Source of the DNA: Angelakisella massiliensis
GTDB lineage: Bacteria > Bacillota > Clostridia > Oscillospirales > Ruminococcaceae
DNA length: 64,000 bases
Assembly (NCBI RefSeq): GCF_900104675.1
Contig: NZ_LT629944.1
Location: forward strand, 558,001-622,000
Direction of reading: 5' to 3'
In this document: piece by piece, positions 42,575-50,382 of the stretch
Layout of the letters: the number at the start of each line of letters is the position of its first letter
Numbering within the stretch: the first letter of the stretch is position 1
Translations under genes and position numbers: made by a program
Notes under the pieces: generated by a model
Told to the model about the DNA's origin: nothing
Databases searched by the model: none
Seen by the model: only the letters and a program-made list of their open reading frames with translations

Positions 42575-43453
42575 TCATTTTCCCAGTTCCAGCAGCAGCT
42601 CCAGATACTTTTCCGCCGCCTTGGAAAAAATCTGATATTTCTTCCACACAAGATGCATTCCCGCTTCCAGCCTGGGCTCCAGCGGACGAAAGCACAGGCC
42701 GCTGTCTCCGGAAACATTGATGATCCGGTCCAGACACAGTACACAGCCCATACCGTCCTCCACCATAAGGGAACCATTAAAAACCAGGTTATAGGTCCCC
42801 ACGATCCGCAGACGGCTGATATTCTGCCCAAACCATTCTGCCAGCAATCCATTTTGGAGAGCCTGACGGGAGATGATCAAAGGTTGGTCCAACAGATCCT
42901 CCGGTCGGATGCTCTCTTTCCAGGCCAAGGGACTATCTCTGCGCATCAGCACTCCCCAGACATCCCGGTAAGGCAGAGGGATGGCATGATATTTGGAAAA
43001 ATCCACATGGTCAAACAACAGCCCAAAATCAATGAGCCCCTTGTCCAGCTGCTCGCAGACATCGGTGCCATCCCCGCTGGAAATATGAAAGTGTACATCG
43101 GGATACTCCTGCTGGAGCCTGCAGGCGGCTTCGGTGAGAAAATGGACCCCCACTGTCTCCCCCGCTCCAATATAAACGTCCCCGGACAGAAACTCATCCC
43201 CCTGGGATAGCTCCCGCTGCGTCTTGTCCACCAGCTCCAGAATCTCCTCCGCCCGTTTGCGCAGCAGCATCCCTTCTTCCGTGAGGGAAACACTGTGGCT
43301 GTTCCGGACAAAAAGCTGTTGCCCCAGCTCCTCCTCCAAATCCCGAATCTGCCGTGACAGGGTAGGCTGAGTGATGTGCAGCACATTGGCCGCCCCGGTG
43401 ATATTGCCCTCCCGGGCAATGGTAAGAAAATACCGCAGCACCCGTAATTCCAT
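42575..43453 (-). CDS. LysR-family transcriptional regulator
   Basis: In this 292-residue protein the N-terminal HTH is VLRYFLTIAREGNITGAANV, HITQPTLSRQIRDLEEELG. The effector-binding domain follows from residue 90 (VYIGAGETVGVHFL). It is divergent from the SDR operon with a 146-base shared region containing an inverted repeat, so it most likely controls that operon. LysR regulators in this position usually activate in the presence of a pathway intermediate, here perhaps an aldehyde or alcohol; the effector is unknown. Confidence 0.9.
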   Translation of the reverse strand: MELRVLRYFLTIAREGNITGAANVLHITQPTLSRQIRDLEEELGQQLFVRNSHSVSLTEEGMLLRKRAEEILELVDKTQRELSQGDEFLSGDVYIGAGETVGVHFLTEAACRLQQEYPDVHFHISSGDGTDVCEQLDKGLIDFGLLFDHVDFSKYHAIPLPYRDVWGVLMRRDSPLAWKESIRPEDLLDQPLIISRQALQNGLLAEWFGQNISRLRIVGTYNLVFNGSLMVEDGMGCVLCLDRIINVSGDSGLCFRPLEPRLEAGMHLVWKKYQIFSKAAEKYLELLLELGK

Positions 43454-43514
43454 GGACCTCGACCCCTTTCGCTTTCAGTATAAGGGAAAAAAGAAATGCT
43501 TTTAAGGCATGGCA

Positions 43515-43544
43515 TGAAATATTATATGGGTATTTGCTATTTCA
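43515..43544. promoter_or_regulatory. Inverted repeat in the LysR-SDR divergent region
   Basis: TGAAATA (43515-43521) and TATTTCA (43538-43544), a seven-base inverted repeat 16 bases apart. It overlaps a possible plus-strand -35 TTTGCT (43533-43538), 18 bases ahead of TACACT (43557-43562 approximately). It is a candidate LysR site. Confidence 0.5.
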
Positions 43545-43599
43545 CTTTGGATGGATTACACTAAAACCAGAAAATGAACCATCAGGGAGGTCTTGAAAT

Positions 43600-44370
43600 A
43601 TGGAACGGCAAATGTTGGAAGGTAAGGTGGCTATTATTACAGGAGCCAGCTACGGCATGGGACGCACCATGGCGGAGCTGTTCGCTGAGGAGGGCGCCGC
43701 CGTTGTGCTGACTGCCAGGGGAGCGGAAAAGCTCAATGAGGCAGTGGAGGCCATCAAGGCCAAGGGCGGCAGAGCCATCGGCGTTGTGGCGGATGTGTGC
43801 TCCACCGAGGACACCAAGCGGGTGTTTTCCTCCGCCCTGGAAGCCTTCGGGGATGTGGATATCCTCATCAATAACGCGGGCATCGGGGAACAAAAGCTTA
43901 TTGACGAAACCGACGATGACTGGATGCTGTATGTGATGAACACCAATCTGGGCGGTCCCATGCGGTATATCCGGGAAGCGCTGAAAATTTTTCTTCCCAA
44001 AAACGACGGCGTCATCATCAATATCTCCTCGGTCAACGGTACCCGTCCCTTCTGCGGCGCCACCTACACTTCCACCAAGGGCGCGCTGAACACCCTGACC
44101 AAAAACGTGGCCATGCGGCTGGTGGATACCAATATCCGCTGCAATGCCGTGGCCCCCGGAGCCACCATCACCCCCGCCCATCTGGCCAACAAGGCGGGAG
44201 AGCAGCCTGGCGGAGCCAAAATGCTGGCCTACAGCGGCCACTATGTATACTTCCCCGGTCCCGAGTGCCAGTGCATCGACCAGGCCTATGCCTGTCTGTA
44301 TCTGGCCAGCAAAATGGGCCGGGCCGTCCGGGGACAGGTGCTCCAGGTATGCAACGGCGCGTTTCTGTGA
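43600..44370 (+). CDS. Short-chain dehydrogenase/reductase
   Basis: This 256-residue classical SDR has IITGASYGMGRTMAE (Rossmann), NNAG, NISSVNGTRP (Ser) and YTSTKGA (Tyr-x-x-x-Lys). It is longer than the other SDR in this window and only distantly similar. It is the first gene of the LysR-linked operon. A pairing with the iron-containing alcohol dehydrogenase suggests oxidation or reduction of a shared alcohol/aldehyde series. Its stop overlaps the next gene's ATG (TGATG). Confidence 0.9.
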   Translation: MERQMLEGKVAIITGASYGMGRTMAELFAEEGAAVVLTARGAEKLNEAVEAIKAKGGRAIGVVADVCSTEDTKRVFSSALEAFGDVDILINNAGIGEQKLIDETDDDWMLYVMNTNLGGPMRYIREALKIFLPKNDGVIINISSVNGTRPFCGATYTSTKGALNTLTKNVAMRLVDTNIRCNAVAPGATITPAHLANKAGEQPGGAKMLAYSGHYVYFPGPECQCIDQAYACLYLASKMGRAVRGQVLQVCNGAFL

Positions 44371-44591
44371 TGGGCCGGGCCATGGACCCCGGAGAGATGG
44401 AGCAAGCCCTCCGTGACGCGGGATGCACCGGGGAGGACATCGCCTGCATGATGGAAAATGCCGGTGACCCCAAAGGGCTTCTGACACTGCTGGCCCGGCA
44501 CCGGGCGGCGCTGCTGGAAGAGGTGCACCGGGGGGAAAAGAAAATTGACTGTCTGGATTATCTGATCTATCAGCTCAAGCATCAGCTGTAA
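44370..44591 (+). CDS. Small unknown protein of the SDR operon
   Basis: The ATG at 44370 overlaps the SDR stop. The 73-residue protein is helical and Cys-containing (DAGCTGEDIACMMENAG, LLTLLARHRAALLEEVHRG, KIDCLDYLIYQL). It resembles short proteins attached to SDR/alcohol dehydrogenase operons and the coiled C-terminal tail of MerR-type regulators, but I cannot name a family. ATG 44382 is an alternative start. It lies 18 bases before the alcohol dehydrogenase. Confidence 0.65.
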   Translation: MGRAMDPGEMEQALRDAGCTGEDIACMMENAGDPKGLLTLLARHRAALLEEVHRGEKKIDCLDYLIYQLKHQL

Positions 44592-44609
44592 CATGAAGGA
44601 GGAATCGTT

Positions 44610-45776
44610 ATGCTTGGAAACTTTACCTATTGCAATCCCACACGTCTGCACTTTGGCCAGGAGGCTTTGGAGCAGCTTTCGGGGGAACTGGCAAACTACG
44701 GTCCCAAGGTACTGCTCACCTATGGCGGCGGGTCCATCAAAAAATCCGGTCTCTATGACCAGGTGGTACAAATTCTCAAAGACAGCGGCAAGGAAATTTT
44801 TGAGCTGCCCGGCGTAATGCCCAACCCCACTGTGGAAAAGCTGTATGAAGGCTGTAAATTGGCCCGTGAGCAGGATGTGGATCTGATTCTGGCGGTAGGC
44901 GGCGGCTCGGTGTGTGATTACGCCAAAGCCGTGTCCGTTTCCACCTGGTGCCGGGAGGACCCCTGGGATAAATATTACCTGCGCATGGAGGATGTGGATA
45001 ACCGGATCATCCCTGTGGGCTGCGTGCTGACCATGGTGGGCACCGGCTCGGAGATGAACGGCGGCTCGGTCATCACCAACCACCAGCAAAAGCGGAAAAT
45101 CGGCCATGTGTTCGGCAGCAATGTCATGCCCAAATTCACCATTCTCAACCCCACCTATACCTTTACCGTTCCCTTCAGACAAATGGTTGCGGGAATTTAC
45201 GACGCCTTCAACCACATCTGTGAGCAGTATTTTTCCGGTGCGGACGACAATACTACCGACTATATCGCCGAGGGGCTGATGAAGTCTCTCATCGTCAGCT
45301 CCCGTACGGCCATCAGGGAACCGGAAAACTATGAAGCCCGTAGCAACATTATGTGGGCCTCCACCTGGGCTTTGAACACCCTGCTGGCCATGGGCAAGTC
45401 CACCGACTGGGAGGTACACATGATCGGCCAGTCCATCGGCGCCTATACCGACGCCACCCACGGCATGACCCTTTCCGCTGTATCCATGGCTTATTACCGC
45501 TTTATCATGGAATACGGTCTGCCTAAGTTTGTCCGCTTTGCCGTCCAGGTGTGGGGCATTGATCCCCAGGGCAAGAGCGACCGGGAGGTGGCCCAGGCGG
45601 GACTGGCTGCTATGGAAAGCTGGATGAAGGAACTGGAGCTTACCATGAACATCCGTGAGCTGGGCGTGACTGAGGAGATACTGGAAGGCATCGCCGACGG
45701 CGTGTTTCTCATGAATGGCGGCTACAAAGTCCTCACCCGGGATGACGTGATGACCATTCTGAGAGCGAGTATGTGA
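44610..45776 (+). CDS. Iron-containing alcohol dehydrogenase (butanol dehydrogenase type)
   Basis: This 388-residue protein matches the BdhA/YqhD branch: YCNPTRLHFGQEALEQL, YGGGSIKKSGLYDQV, the NAD(P) loop AVGGGSVCDYAKA and TGSEMNGGSV. The metal-binding region has D in AGIYDAFNHICEQYF, with further His in DWEVHMIGQ and DATHGMTL. It interconverts aldehydes and alcohols with NADPH or NADH. Genes of this kind detoxify aldehydes. The ribosome-binding site is GAAGGAGGAATCGTT. Confidence 0.92.
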   Translation: MLGNFTYCNPTRLHFGQEALEQLSGELANYGPKVLLTYGGGSIKKSGLYDQVVQILKDSGKEIFELPGVMPNPTVEKLYEGCKLAREQDVDLILAVGGGSVCDYAKAVSVSTWCREDPWDKYYLRMEDVDNRIIPVGCVLTMVGTGSEMNGGSVITNHQQKRKIGHVFGSNVMPKFTILNPTYTFTVPFRQMVAGIYDAFNHICEQYFSGADDNTTDYIAEGLMKSLIVSSRTAIREPENYEARSNIMWASTWALNTLLAMGKSTDWEVHMIGQSIGAYTDATHGMTLSAVSMAYYRFIMEYGLPKFVRFAVQVWGIDPQGKSDREVAQAGLAAMESWMKELELTMNIRELGVTEEILEGIADGVFLMNGGYKVLTRDDVMTILRASM

Positions 45777-45791
45777 CAGGAGGCAGCAAAA

Positions 45792-46340
45792 ATGAACAGC
45801 AAAAAACGGGTATTGATCCTTTCCACCAGTCCCCGGAAAAATGGAAACTCCGACACGCTGGCGGAGGAATTTGCCAGAGGCGCCAGGGAAGCCGGACATG
45901 AGGTGGAGAAAATCAGCCTGTCCGGCAAGGAGATCCGGTTCTGCCAGGGTTGCCTGGCCTGCCAGAAAACGGGGCGGTGTATCATCCATGACGACGCCGA
46001 CGCCATTGTGCAGGAAAAGATGGTAAGAGCACAGGTGCTGGTGTTCGCCACCCCCATCTACTACTATGAGATGTGCGGCCAGATGAAAACCATGCTGGAC
46101 CGCTCCAATCCCCTCTATTCCTCCGACTACGCCTTCCGGAAGGTCTATCTGCTGGCCACCGCCGCTGAGGATGGCGATGAGGTCTGGCAGCGGGCCGCCA
46201 GCGGCCTGGAGGGCTGGGTAGAGTGCTTCCCCAAGGCCCGCATGGCCGGGGTGGTATTCGGCGGAGGCGCTACCGAAGTGGGTGCTATCCGGGGCAGCGA
46301 TGCCATGAAACGGGCATATGAAGCCGGAAAAGCCCTTTGA
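45792..46340 (+). CDS. Flavodoxin-like NAD(P)H-dependent oxidoreductase
   Basis: This 182-residue protein has the FMN phosphate loop STSPRKNGNSDTLAE, the LACQKTGRC Cys pair, FATPIYYYEMCGQMKTMLDR (IYYYE) and a C-terminal glycine-rich segment. It is of the NADPH-dependent FMN reductase / iron-sulfur flavoprotein type. It belongs to the SDR-ADH operon with a 15-base gap and probably supplies or accepts electrons for those reactions. Cys residues in CQGCLACQKTGRC might bind an Fe-S cluster. Confidence 0.88.
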   Translation: MNSKKRVLILSTSPRKNGNSDTLAEEFARGAREAGHEVEKISLSGKEIRFCQGCLACQKTGRCIIHDDADAIVQEKMVRAQVLVFATPIYYYEMCGQMKTMLDRSNPLYSSDYAFRKVYLLATAAEDGDEVWQRAASGLEGWVECFPKARMAGVVFGGGATEVGAIRGSDAMKRAYEAGKAL

Positions 46341-46373
46341 TCCACACTTTGGAGCGTCAAGCATGGTGATGTT

Positions 46374-47015
46374 ATGATAACAAAGATTTTAGCCTGTTGG
46401 ATCGCCCTGGCCGTAGTTCTCACCGGCTGCGGAGCCGTGACTGAGACAGTTTCCGGCAGCTCCGCCGGACAGGGGGCAGAAAGCATGGCGCAGCAGCCGG
46501 CCTCTGGCTCTGCGGAGCAGTCTGAGCAGCCATCAGAGCCGCAGCAGGAGCAAGAATCTCAACAAGAACCGGAGCAAGAATCTCAGCAGGAACCGGAACC
46601 AGAGCTTCAGCAGCAGCCGGCAGAGGAAGCCGTGCAATCCACGGGGCAGGAGGAGGCGGAGATCATGCTTCAGATTCAGGTGGGCGACACCCTTCTGACC
46701 GCCGCCCTGGAGGACAATTCCTCCGCTGATGCCCTCAAAGAGATGTTAAGTGAGGGGCCCCTTACCATTGAGGTGGAAAATTACGGCGGCTTTGAAAAGG
46801 TGGGAACGCTGCCGGAAAGCCTTCCCCGTAACGACACCCAAATGACTGCCCAGCCGGGGGACATTATGCTTTATCAGGGCAATTCCATCGTCTTTTTTCA
46901 CGGTTCCAACTCCTGGTCCTATACTAAACTGGGGACCATAGAGCAAACCGGGGATTTGGATTTAAAAGAGGTCCTGGGCGGTCAGGAGAGCACTGTCACC
47001 CTTTCGCTGGGATAA
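46374..47015 (+). CDS. Lipoprotein with cyclophilin-like fold domain
   Basis: In this 213-residue protein the signal peptide ends in the lipobox VLTGC (Cys 19), so it is anchored to the outer face of the membrane. Residues 25-95 form a Gln/Glu/Ser-rich linker built from short QQEPEQES-like units. From about 100 a cyclophilin-like domain follows (MLQIQVGDTLLTAALEDN, SEGPLTIEVENYGGFEKVG, QPGDIMLYQGNSIVFFHG). The fold is not a proline isomerase in this family. It often ends LysR/aldehyde-reductase operons, as here, and a strong terminator follows. Confidence 0.85.
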   Translation: MITKILACWIALAVVLTGCGAVTETVSGSSAGQGAESMAQQPASGSAEQSEQPSEPQQEQESQQEPEQESQQEPEPELQQQPAEEAVQSTGQEEAEIMLQIQVGDTLLTAALEDNSSADALKEMLSEGPLTIEVENYGGFEKVGTLPESLPRNDTQMTAQPGDIMLYQGNSIVFFHGSNSWSYTKLGTIEQTGDLDLKEVLGGQESTVTLSLG

Positions 47016-47085
47016 CGGTTTCTCCCTCTGTTTGGACACAGGACCCTTTCATCCTCTTTCCCACAATACTCCTGATCCATAAAAT

Positions 47086-47145
47086 AAAGTCCGCTTACCG
47101 GCGCATCCTCCTTTCCAGAGAGGTTTGCCGGCAGGCGGACTTTTT
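47086..47145 (+). terminator. Intrinsic terminator of the SDR-ADH operon
   Basis: AAAGTCCGC (47086-47094) pairs with GCGGACTTT (47135-47143), with inner CCGGC/GCCGG, followed by more T. Confidence 0.82.
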
Positions 47146-47179
47146 AGATTTGCTTTCAGCAAGGGGACAGCTGTTTCCT

Positions 47180-47271
47180 CTTTTGTTGGGGAAATAGGAA
47201 AATATTTAATCCCAAAATCACCGTTTTATCCACAGTGGCAGCACCAACATGGGAAAATCCCCCAACAAAAG
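47180..47271. repeat. Inverted repeat near the end of the DUF1266 gene
   Basis: CTTTTGTTGGGG (47180-47191) and CCCCAACAAAAG (47260-47271): perfect 12-base arms 68 bases apart. The inner sequence is AT-rich. No gene is identifiable in 47146-47298. It may be a decayed insertion or a bidirectional structural element. Confidence 0.6.
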
Positions 47272-47298
47272 GTGAGCGCAGATCTTTTCCCTTTGCCT

Positions 47299-48492
47299 TT
47301 ACGGTGCAAATCCGATTTTTCTCCGGGCAGGCCAGGGGAAATCCCGCCATTGACCGCCTTCCTCATCCCCTTTTCCCACAATCAGGCTGGTGGCCGCGTC
47401 AGCCAGGTATCCCAGGTAGCTGGCCACAGCGCTGTCGCCGCACAGCAGCTTCCACATGGTACCGCCAAAGAGATAGGACTGGGCAAACTCCCGCCAGCTG
47501 TACAGCTCCTCCGACGCTTTCTGGGAAAGCTCCCACAGAATACCCACTGCTTCCCCCTGGGTGATCCACCCCAGGTAGCAGCCCCAGCGGGTGAGCATGG
47601 CCGCCCGGCCAATGTCCCATCCGGCCATGAACTGGGGAGGGTACTGTTCCTTATACCGCTGGGCAAAGCGCCAGGCCCGGGCGATATTCTCCTGGTCTTC
47701 CTCGTCCTCATCTCCGTCCATCAGCTCCTCGGGAGAATCCGCCTGACTGTAGAGATGATACCGCAGAATATATCCTTCCCCAGACAGATAGCGAATCATG
47801 TCCAGCAAATCGCTCCGGCCATCGATGCCCCAGGAGCGGCGGACAATGGACACCACCTGCTGCTCCAGCACCGGGATATGGGCTTCCACATCCATTCCCT
47901 CCAGGCTGTGATCGTTGATGGTGGAGACGATGCCGGACAGCAGAATCCCAAACCGCTGCCACCGGTCGGTGTCCTTGCCATAGGGGACCGGCTCCGGCTC
48001 CGGCAGTTTTCCAATCCGGTCCATGGTTTCCTCCAGGAGAGCATAGGTCTGCGCCTCCCACCGGGCATCCATTTCCGGCTCTTCTTCCTCTTCCCCGTCC
48101 TCTTCTTCCATGGCCAGGGTTTCCATCGCCGCCGACAAAACTCCCAGGTCTTCCCCAAAGAGCTGGTTGAGCATCCCCACGCTGTCCAGCGCAGCGGAGG
48201 AGGCTTCCGCCACCCGCTGGTCCACCATTTCCTGGATGTGCTGCTGGTTGGCGGCCATCTGGGCCATCACATCTTCGCTGAAGATCTGCCCCAGAATCTC
48301 CACCTGCCGCTGATTGTTGGCGGCGGTCAGTTCCTCCGTACGGGCAGCGGCATCTTCTTCCGTCTGCCGGGGGGCCGGTTCTGACAGCTTTTCTGTCAGG
48401 GCCTCCGCCTCTTCCGTGCTCTTTTTCAGCTCTTCCGAGGCCTTTTGCTGGGCTGACTGAGCCCGTTTCATAATCGCGTCCAAATCAAACAT
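47299..48492 (-). CDS. DUF1266 domain protein
   Basis: The ATG at 48492 opens a 397-residue protein. Residues 1-140 are a charged coiled-coil-like region (QSAQQKASEELKKSTEEAE, MAANQQHIQEMVDQRVAEA) ending in an acidic stretch. The C-terminal half carries DUF1266: WGIDGRSDLLDMIRYLSG, WDIGRAAMLTRWGCYLGWI, LYSWREFAQSYLFGGTMWKL. No enzymatic residue is known. It overlaps the preceding small membrane protein by eight bases and is the last gene of a three-gene minus-strand operon. Confidence 0.78.
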   Translation of the reverse strand: MFDLDAIMKRAQSAQQKASEELKKSTEEAEALTEKLSEPAPRQTEEDAAARTEELTAANNQRQVEILGQIFSEDVMAQMAANQQHIQEMVDQRVAEASSAALDSVGMLNQLFGEDLGVLSAAMETLAMEEEDGEEEEEPEMDARWEAQTYALLEETMDRIGKLPEPEPVPYGKDTDRWQRFGILLSGIVSTINDHSLEGMDVEAHIPVLEQQVVSIVRRSWGIDGRSDLLDMIRYLSGEGYILRYHLYSQADSPEELMDGDEDEEDQENIARAWRFAQRYKEQYPPQFMAGWDIGRAAMLTRWGCYLGWITQGEAVGILWELSQKASEELYSWREFAQSYLFGGTMWKLLCGDSAVASYLGYLADAATSLIVGKGDEEGGQWRDFPWPARRKIGFAP

Positions 48493-48667
48493 CGTTTTTC
48501 TCCTCCTTTTCCGGGGGCAGCGGATGCCAGACCGGTGGTTCCTTGCCCCGGTCAAACAGCTTCCTGACGCCGTGGAGGACCGATTCCACCAGATGGAACC
48601 ATAAATTGCCCGCCACCGCCGCCGCTGCAAGAAGCAGCAAAACTCCTCCTATTTCTCCCCAGGGCAT
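48485..48667 (-). CDS. Small single-pass membrane protein
   Basis: This 60-residue protein has one membrane helix (GEIGGVLLLLAAAAVAGNLWF) and a basic, proline-rich tail. It overlaps the DUF1266 gene by eight bases and ends up 9 bases from the upstream gene, so it is part of a coupled set. Function unknown; it may anchor the coiled-coil DUF1266 protein to the membrane. Confidence 0.65.
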   Translation of the reverse strand: MPWGEIGGVLLLLAAAAVAGNLWFHLVESVLHGVRKLFDRGKEPPVWHPLPPEKEEKNDV

Positions 48668-48676
48668 GATGATCCC

Positions 48677-49162
48677 TCACTTTGTAGCGAAGCGATGGAG
48701 GAAGAAATCGGTAAAAGCTGCCAGCTCTTTGTCCTGGGAGACATAGACATACAGGCTCTCGTCCTCCAGCCAATCATAGGCGTTGATGGCAATGTAGCCC
48801 TTCTTGTCCGGGTAGATGACAAAGGCGTCGGTGGGATATTTGTTCCGGTAGGCCTTGAGGATCTGGGACCGGCGGTAATAGGTGGGGTCGCCGCAGCCGG
48901 ACAGGTCCGGGACCGTGGGTACCGCCACGATGGTTTCGTCGGCTTCATTCCATCCCACGATGAGGTTGCCGATCTTTGTTTTGCTGCCGTGAACAAAGCC
49001 GTAATTGAAGCGGCTCACATCCTCGGTGTAGCCAAAAATCAGCTGGTAGCGGTCCCCATCCTCCACTACCTGGTTAAAAAGCGCCCGCATTTTCTTGGCA
49101 TTGGCGTCGCTCTTGGCCATATCGATTTCGGGGCCCTTGAACAGTTTGCTGAAAAATCCCAT
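48677..49162 (-). CDS. Unknown protein of the DUF1266 operon
   Basis: The ATG at 49162 has AGGAGGAAACCATC upstream. The 161-residue soluble protein reads MGFFSKLFKGPEID..., then YQLIFGYTEDVSRFNYGFVHG and AYRNKYPTDAFVIYPDKKGYIA. I recognise no family. Its promoter region contains the 24-base motif shared with the TetR gene (49284-49307). It is the first gene of the operon 49162-47299. Confidence 0.65.
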   Translation of the reverse strand: MGFFSKLFKGPEIDMAKSDANAKKMRALFNQVVEDGDRYQLIFGYTEDVSRFNYGFVHGSKTKIGNLIVGWNEADETIVAVPTVPDLSGCGDPTYYRRSQILKAYRNKYPTDAFVIYPDKKGYIAINAYDWLEDESLYVYVSQDKELAAFTDFFLHRFATK

Positions 49163-49283
49163 GATGGTTTCCTCCTGAAAATTTTGTTTTGGTATGGTCA
49201 CGGCATATGAGCCGATCTGCCCGGAAGGATTACCGCCGGAGTTCTGAAAAGCAGCAAGCTCCGCACCGGCAAAATAAAGATAA

Positions 49284-49307
49284 TTTTTATAATTTGTTTT
49301 TATTATA
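49284..49307 (-). promoter_or_regulatory. Candidate TetR operator, copy 1, before the DUF1266 operon
   Basis: The 24-base sequence on the plus strand runs TTTTTATAATTTGTTTTTAT and ends TATA. It differs from 50031-50054 at two positions. On the minus strand it begins with the -10 TATAAT. No convincing -35 was seen. Confidence 0.6.
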
Positions 49308-49394
49308 AGGAAAAGAAATCCGCCGAGCCGAAATATGAATTGAAATCATACCTCCGTCCGGACGGATGGCAAAACATGATTCTGTCCGCCAAGG

Positions 49395-50003
49395 TCACTC
49401 CCGGATCTTTTCCAGATAATCCACGATGGCATCGATTTGAACAGCAACGGTTTCATCGGCGGCTTCTGGAACAAACAGCGGCAGCGCCATGGGAATAGCC
49501 CTGCGGATCACCATCACCGTCAGGCAGAGATTGGTGAAAAGAGCAATCCGCTCCTTACTGGCTCTGATTCCAAAGCATTCCAGAATCTTTCCAAAGAGAA
49601 GGAGCTGCTTTTGGCGGAAAACGTCATAGCTTTCAGGGGACAGGCGGCGGAAGATCATCTGCTGCTCCTCGATGGTCAGCACCGCGATACCGTTCTTTTC
49701 CCCATAACAGCAGGAGGAAATGAACTGCTTCACACCCTCCCGCCAGGTGAGCGCCGGGTCCTCCATCAGCTGTCGGGCATAGGCAATGACCCTGGGCTGC
49801 TGCAAATAGAGGGCCTCCACGATCAGATCCTCTTTGGTGGGAAAAAAGGAATAGAAAAAGGTGCGGGAGATGCCCACAGCCTTATAAATCTGTTCCACTG
49901 TGGTATGCTGAACCCCTTGTGCGGCCATCAGTTCCAGGCCGGTGGAAATCAGCGCCTGCCGGATCCGCTGACGGTCCTGCTGGGAATAAGCAACCTTGGG
50001 CAT
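49395..50003 (-). CDS. TetR-family regulator
   Basis: The ATG at 50003 follows GGGAGGGAAAAGG; an in-frame start at 50030 overlaps this site and is rejected. In the 202-residue protein, residues 10-55 form the TetR HTH (QQDRQRIRQALISTGLELMA, HTTVEQIYKAVGISRTFFYS, FPTKEDLIVEAL). The ligand-binding domain follows. The same 24-base sequence at its own promoter and before the 49162 operon argues that it represses both. The inducer is unknown. Confidence 0.88.
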   Translation of the reverse strand: MPKVAYSQQDRQRIRQALISTGLELMAAQGVQHTTVEQIYKAVGISRTFFYSFFPTKEDLIVEALYLQQPRVIAYARQLMEDPALTWREGVKQFISSCCYGEKNGIAVLTIEEQQMIFRRLSPESYDVFRQKQLLLFGKILECFGIRASKERIALFTNLCLTVMVIRRAIPMALPLFVPEAADETVAVQIDAIVDYLEKIRE

Positions 50004-50030
50004 CCTTTTCCCTCCCTGAAATAAAATCAT

Positions 50031-50077
50031 TTTTTGTAATTTGTTTTTATTCTATCATGGCTTTTCCTCCAATACAA
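50031..50077 (-). promoter_or_regulatory. tetR promoter with candidate TetR operator, copy 2
   Basis: On the minus strand, -35 TTGTAT (50077-50072), 17 bases, -10 TAGAAT (50054-50049). The operator copy (50031-50054) starts within the -10 and extends downstream, so binding would block transcription. Confidence 0.7.
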
Positions 50078-50249
50078 GAACAATTTCTCTTTCTTTTCCC
50101 GGCGGCCCCCGCTGCTCTTCCCTCTTCAAATTTTCAGGGCCGGGTCTCCTCCCCTCTTTCAGACAGGAGTCTCCGCGCTTTCAGCAGAGTATCAGGACGG
50201 CTCCGGCGACAAAAACTTTCTTCCTTTGACAAACAAACCGGCGGAACCG

Positions 50250-50278
50250 TTGCAATCGGAGCAAATTTTCGCTACAAT
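50250..50278 (+). promoter_or_regulatory. Sigma-70 promoter of the CofE-like gene
   Basis: -35 TTGCAA (50250-50255), 17 bases, -10 TACAAT (50273-50278), 105 bases ahead of the start at 50383. Confidence 0.65.
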
Positions 50279-50382
50279 GATAACTGTTGAAGTGGGCCAA
50301 AAGCCGTCGCCGCCCTGGAAGGTGAAACCAGCCGTTTTGATCCGGGGTGTGATACTTGTGTCAACAGAAAAGAGGAACGTCA

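Noticed and set aside
44286-46364. Minus-strand open frame of 692 codons antisense to the alcohol dehydrogenase operon
   Set aside because: The plus-strand genes in the same span are clear family members with ribosome-binding sites; the antisense frame has neither.
47125-48384. Plus-strand open frame of 419 codons antisense to the DUF1266 gene
   Set aside because: Pro/His/Leu-rich shadow; it starts inside a terminator.
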